Of a stretch of 7,169 bases of DNA, positions 6,575 to 7,169 are shown in pieces. Location: the NCBI GenBank assembly GCA_024639035.1, contig JAHEJE010000156.1, forward strand, positions 1 to 7,169, written 5' to 3'. The translations under genes and the position numbers were made by a program. Below the pieces are notes generated by a model. That model was not told the origin of the DNA. It worked only from the letters and a program-made list of their open reading frames with translations, and ran no database searches. Source of the DNA: Alphaproteobacteria bacterium. Its GTDB lineage: Bacteria; Pseudomonadota; Alphaproteobacteria; Rhizobiales; Aestuariivirgaceae. Each line of letters begins with the position of its first letter. Position 1 is the stretch's first letter.

Positions 6575-7169
6575 TTGGGTCGGCGGATCAATCATCGTCA
6601 GTTGGAAGCCTTTCAGGCCGTGGTGGAAACCGGCACCGTGACGGCGGCCGCCGAGCGGCTTTATGTCACCCAGCCCGCGGTCACCCGCCTGATCCGCGAC
6701 CTGGAGCACTTCCTCGGCTTCAACCTGTTCGAGCGCCGCGCCGGCCGGCTGCTGCCGACGGTGGAAGCGCAAGTCCTGCACGAGGAGGTGCAACGCTCGT
6801 TTCTCGGCCTCGATCGCATCATCCAGACGGCGCAGGATATCCGCACTCTGAGTGCCGGCAGCCTCAAGATTGCCGCCATGCCCGCCGTTGCCCTGGGTTT
6901 CCTGCCGAGGGTGATCGGTAAGTTCAATCAACAGCACCCAAATGTCAGCGTATCGCTGCAGATCCGCAGCTCGGCCAAGGTCGTCGAATGGATCGCCAGC
7001 CAGCAACTCGATCTCGGCATCGCCGCTGTTGAGAGCGTCTTGCCGGGCGTCAAACGTGAGCGGTTGCTCGATGCGCCCCTGGTCGCCGTCATGCCGGAAC
7101 AGCACCGCTTGCGGGACAGGGCGGAACTGCGGCCGGCCGACTTCGCGGGCGAGAGCTTCATTTCGCAGG
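6575..7169 (+). CDS. LysR-family transcriptional regulator, OccR/NocR-like (3' partial)
   Basis: This is a DNA-binding regulator, probably the control gene for the transport and oxidation genes before it. The frame is open to the window edge; about 198 residues are visible of the ~300 usual for the family, so the end of the ligand-binding domain is missing. The N-terminal winged helix-turn-helix is clear: HRQLEAFQAVVETGTVTAAA, then ERLYVTQPAVTRLIRDLE and LFERRAGRLLPT. The effector domain begins near GSLKIAAMPAVALGFLPRV. From memory of the family, the run QLEAF, TAAAE, VTQPA, LFERR, LPT-EA and IAAMPA resembles OccR/NocR, the regulators of octopine and nopaline catabolism; no alignment was run. 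The start is TTG at 6575 (with GGAG) or ATG at 6563, differing by four residues. It lies downstream of and co-directional with its likely targets, whereas many LysR genes are divergent. Confidence 0.9.
   Translation, partial: MGRRINHRQLEAFQAVVETGTVTAAAERLYVTQPAVTRLIRDLEHFLGFNLFERRAGRLLPTVEAQVLHEEVQRSFLGLDRIIQTAQDIRTLSAGSLKIAAMPAVALGFLPRVIGKFNQQHPNVSVSLQIRSSAKVVEWIASQQLDLGIAAVESVLPGVKRERLLDAPLVAVMPEQHRLRDRAELRPADFAGESFISQ

Noticed and set aside
5327..7105. A 592-codon open frame on the minus strand opposite the second FAD gene and the LysR gene
   Set aside because: It covers parts of three well-supported + strand genes, and its translation is low-complexity and rich in D, G, A, Q and R with no recognisable domain, typical of antisense frames in GC-rich coding DNA.
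1..7169. CRISPR array, tRNA, rRNA, insertion sequence or other mobile element
   Set aside because: No regularly spaced repeats, terminal inverted repeats, transposase or integrase motifs, or tRNA-like folds were noticed; nearly every base is inside a metabolic or regulatory gene.

Overview
The window is about 64% GC by eye. It is tightly packed with same-direction genes that overlap or sit a few bases apart, and several use GTG or TTG starts. This style, together with the gene families present, suggests an alphaproteobacterium, probably of the Rhizobiales (Rhizobium, Mesorhizobium or Hoeflea type). The assignment is an inference from gene content and base composition; no taxonomic marker is present.

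Everything real lies on the + strand. Bases 1-2585 hold three parts of a spermidine/putrescine/opine-type ABC importer: the ATPase (cut at its 5' end before the Walker A region) and two permeases. The periplasmic binding protein is not in the window and probably lies upstream. Bases 2590-6517 encode four redox genes: a DadA/HcnC-type FAD subunit, a 106-residue [2Fe-2S] protein (HcnA-like), a 473-residue NAD(P)/FAD-fold protein with a C-terminal BFD-like [2Fe-2S] domain (HcnB/OoxA-like), and a second, different DadA/sarcosine-oxidase-type FAD subunit. A short gap then leads to a LysR-family regulator, cut by the right edge, which resembles the OccR/NocR regulators of opine catabolism.

The simplest reading is one transcription unit for taking up a small nitrogen compound and oxidising it. 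Likely substrate types are an opine-like N-substituted amino acid, an imino acid such as a hydroxyproline isomer, or an N-methyl amino acid. Oxidation would be by a membrane-linked heteromeric dehydrogenase that passes electrons through FAD and two [2Fe-2S] centres. The exact substrate cannot be read from the sequence. The points most worth a second look are two divergent catalytic-type FAD subunits sharing one alpha/gamma pair, the pairing of a polyamine-type importer with an opine-oxidase-type enzyme and an OccR-like regulator, and a perfect ATAA-N7-TTAT dyad at the start of the regulator gene.
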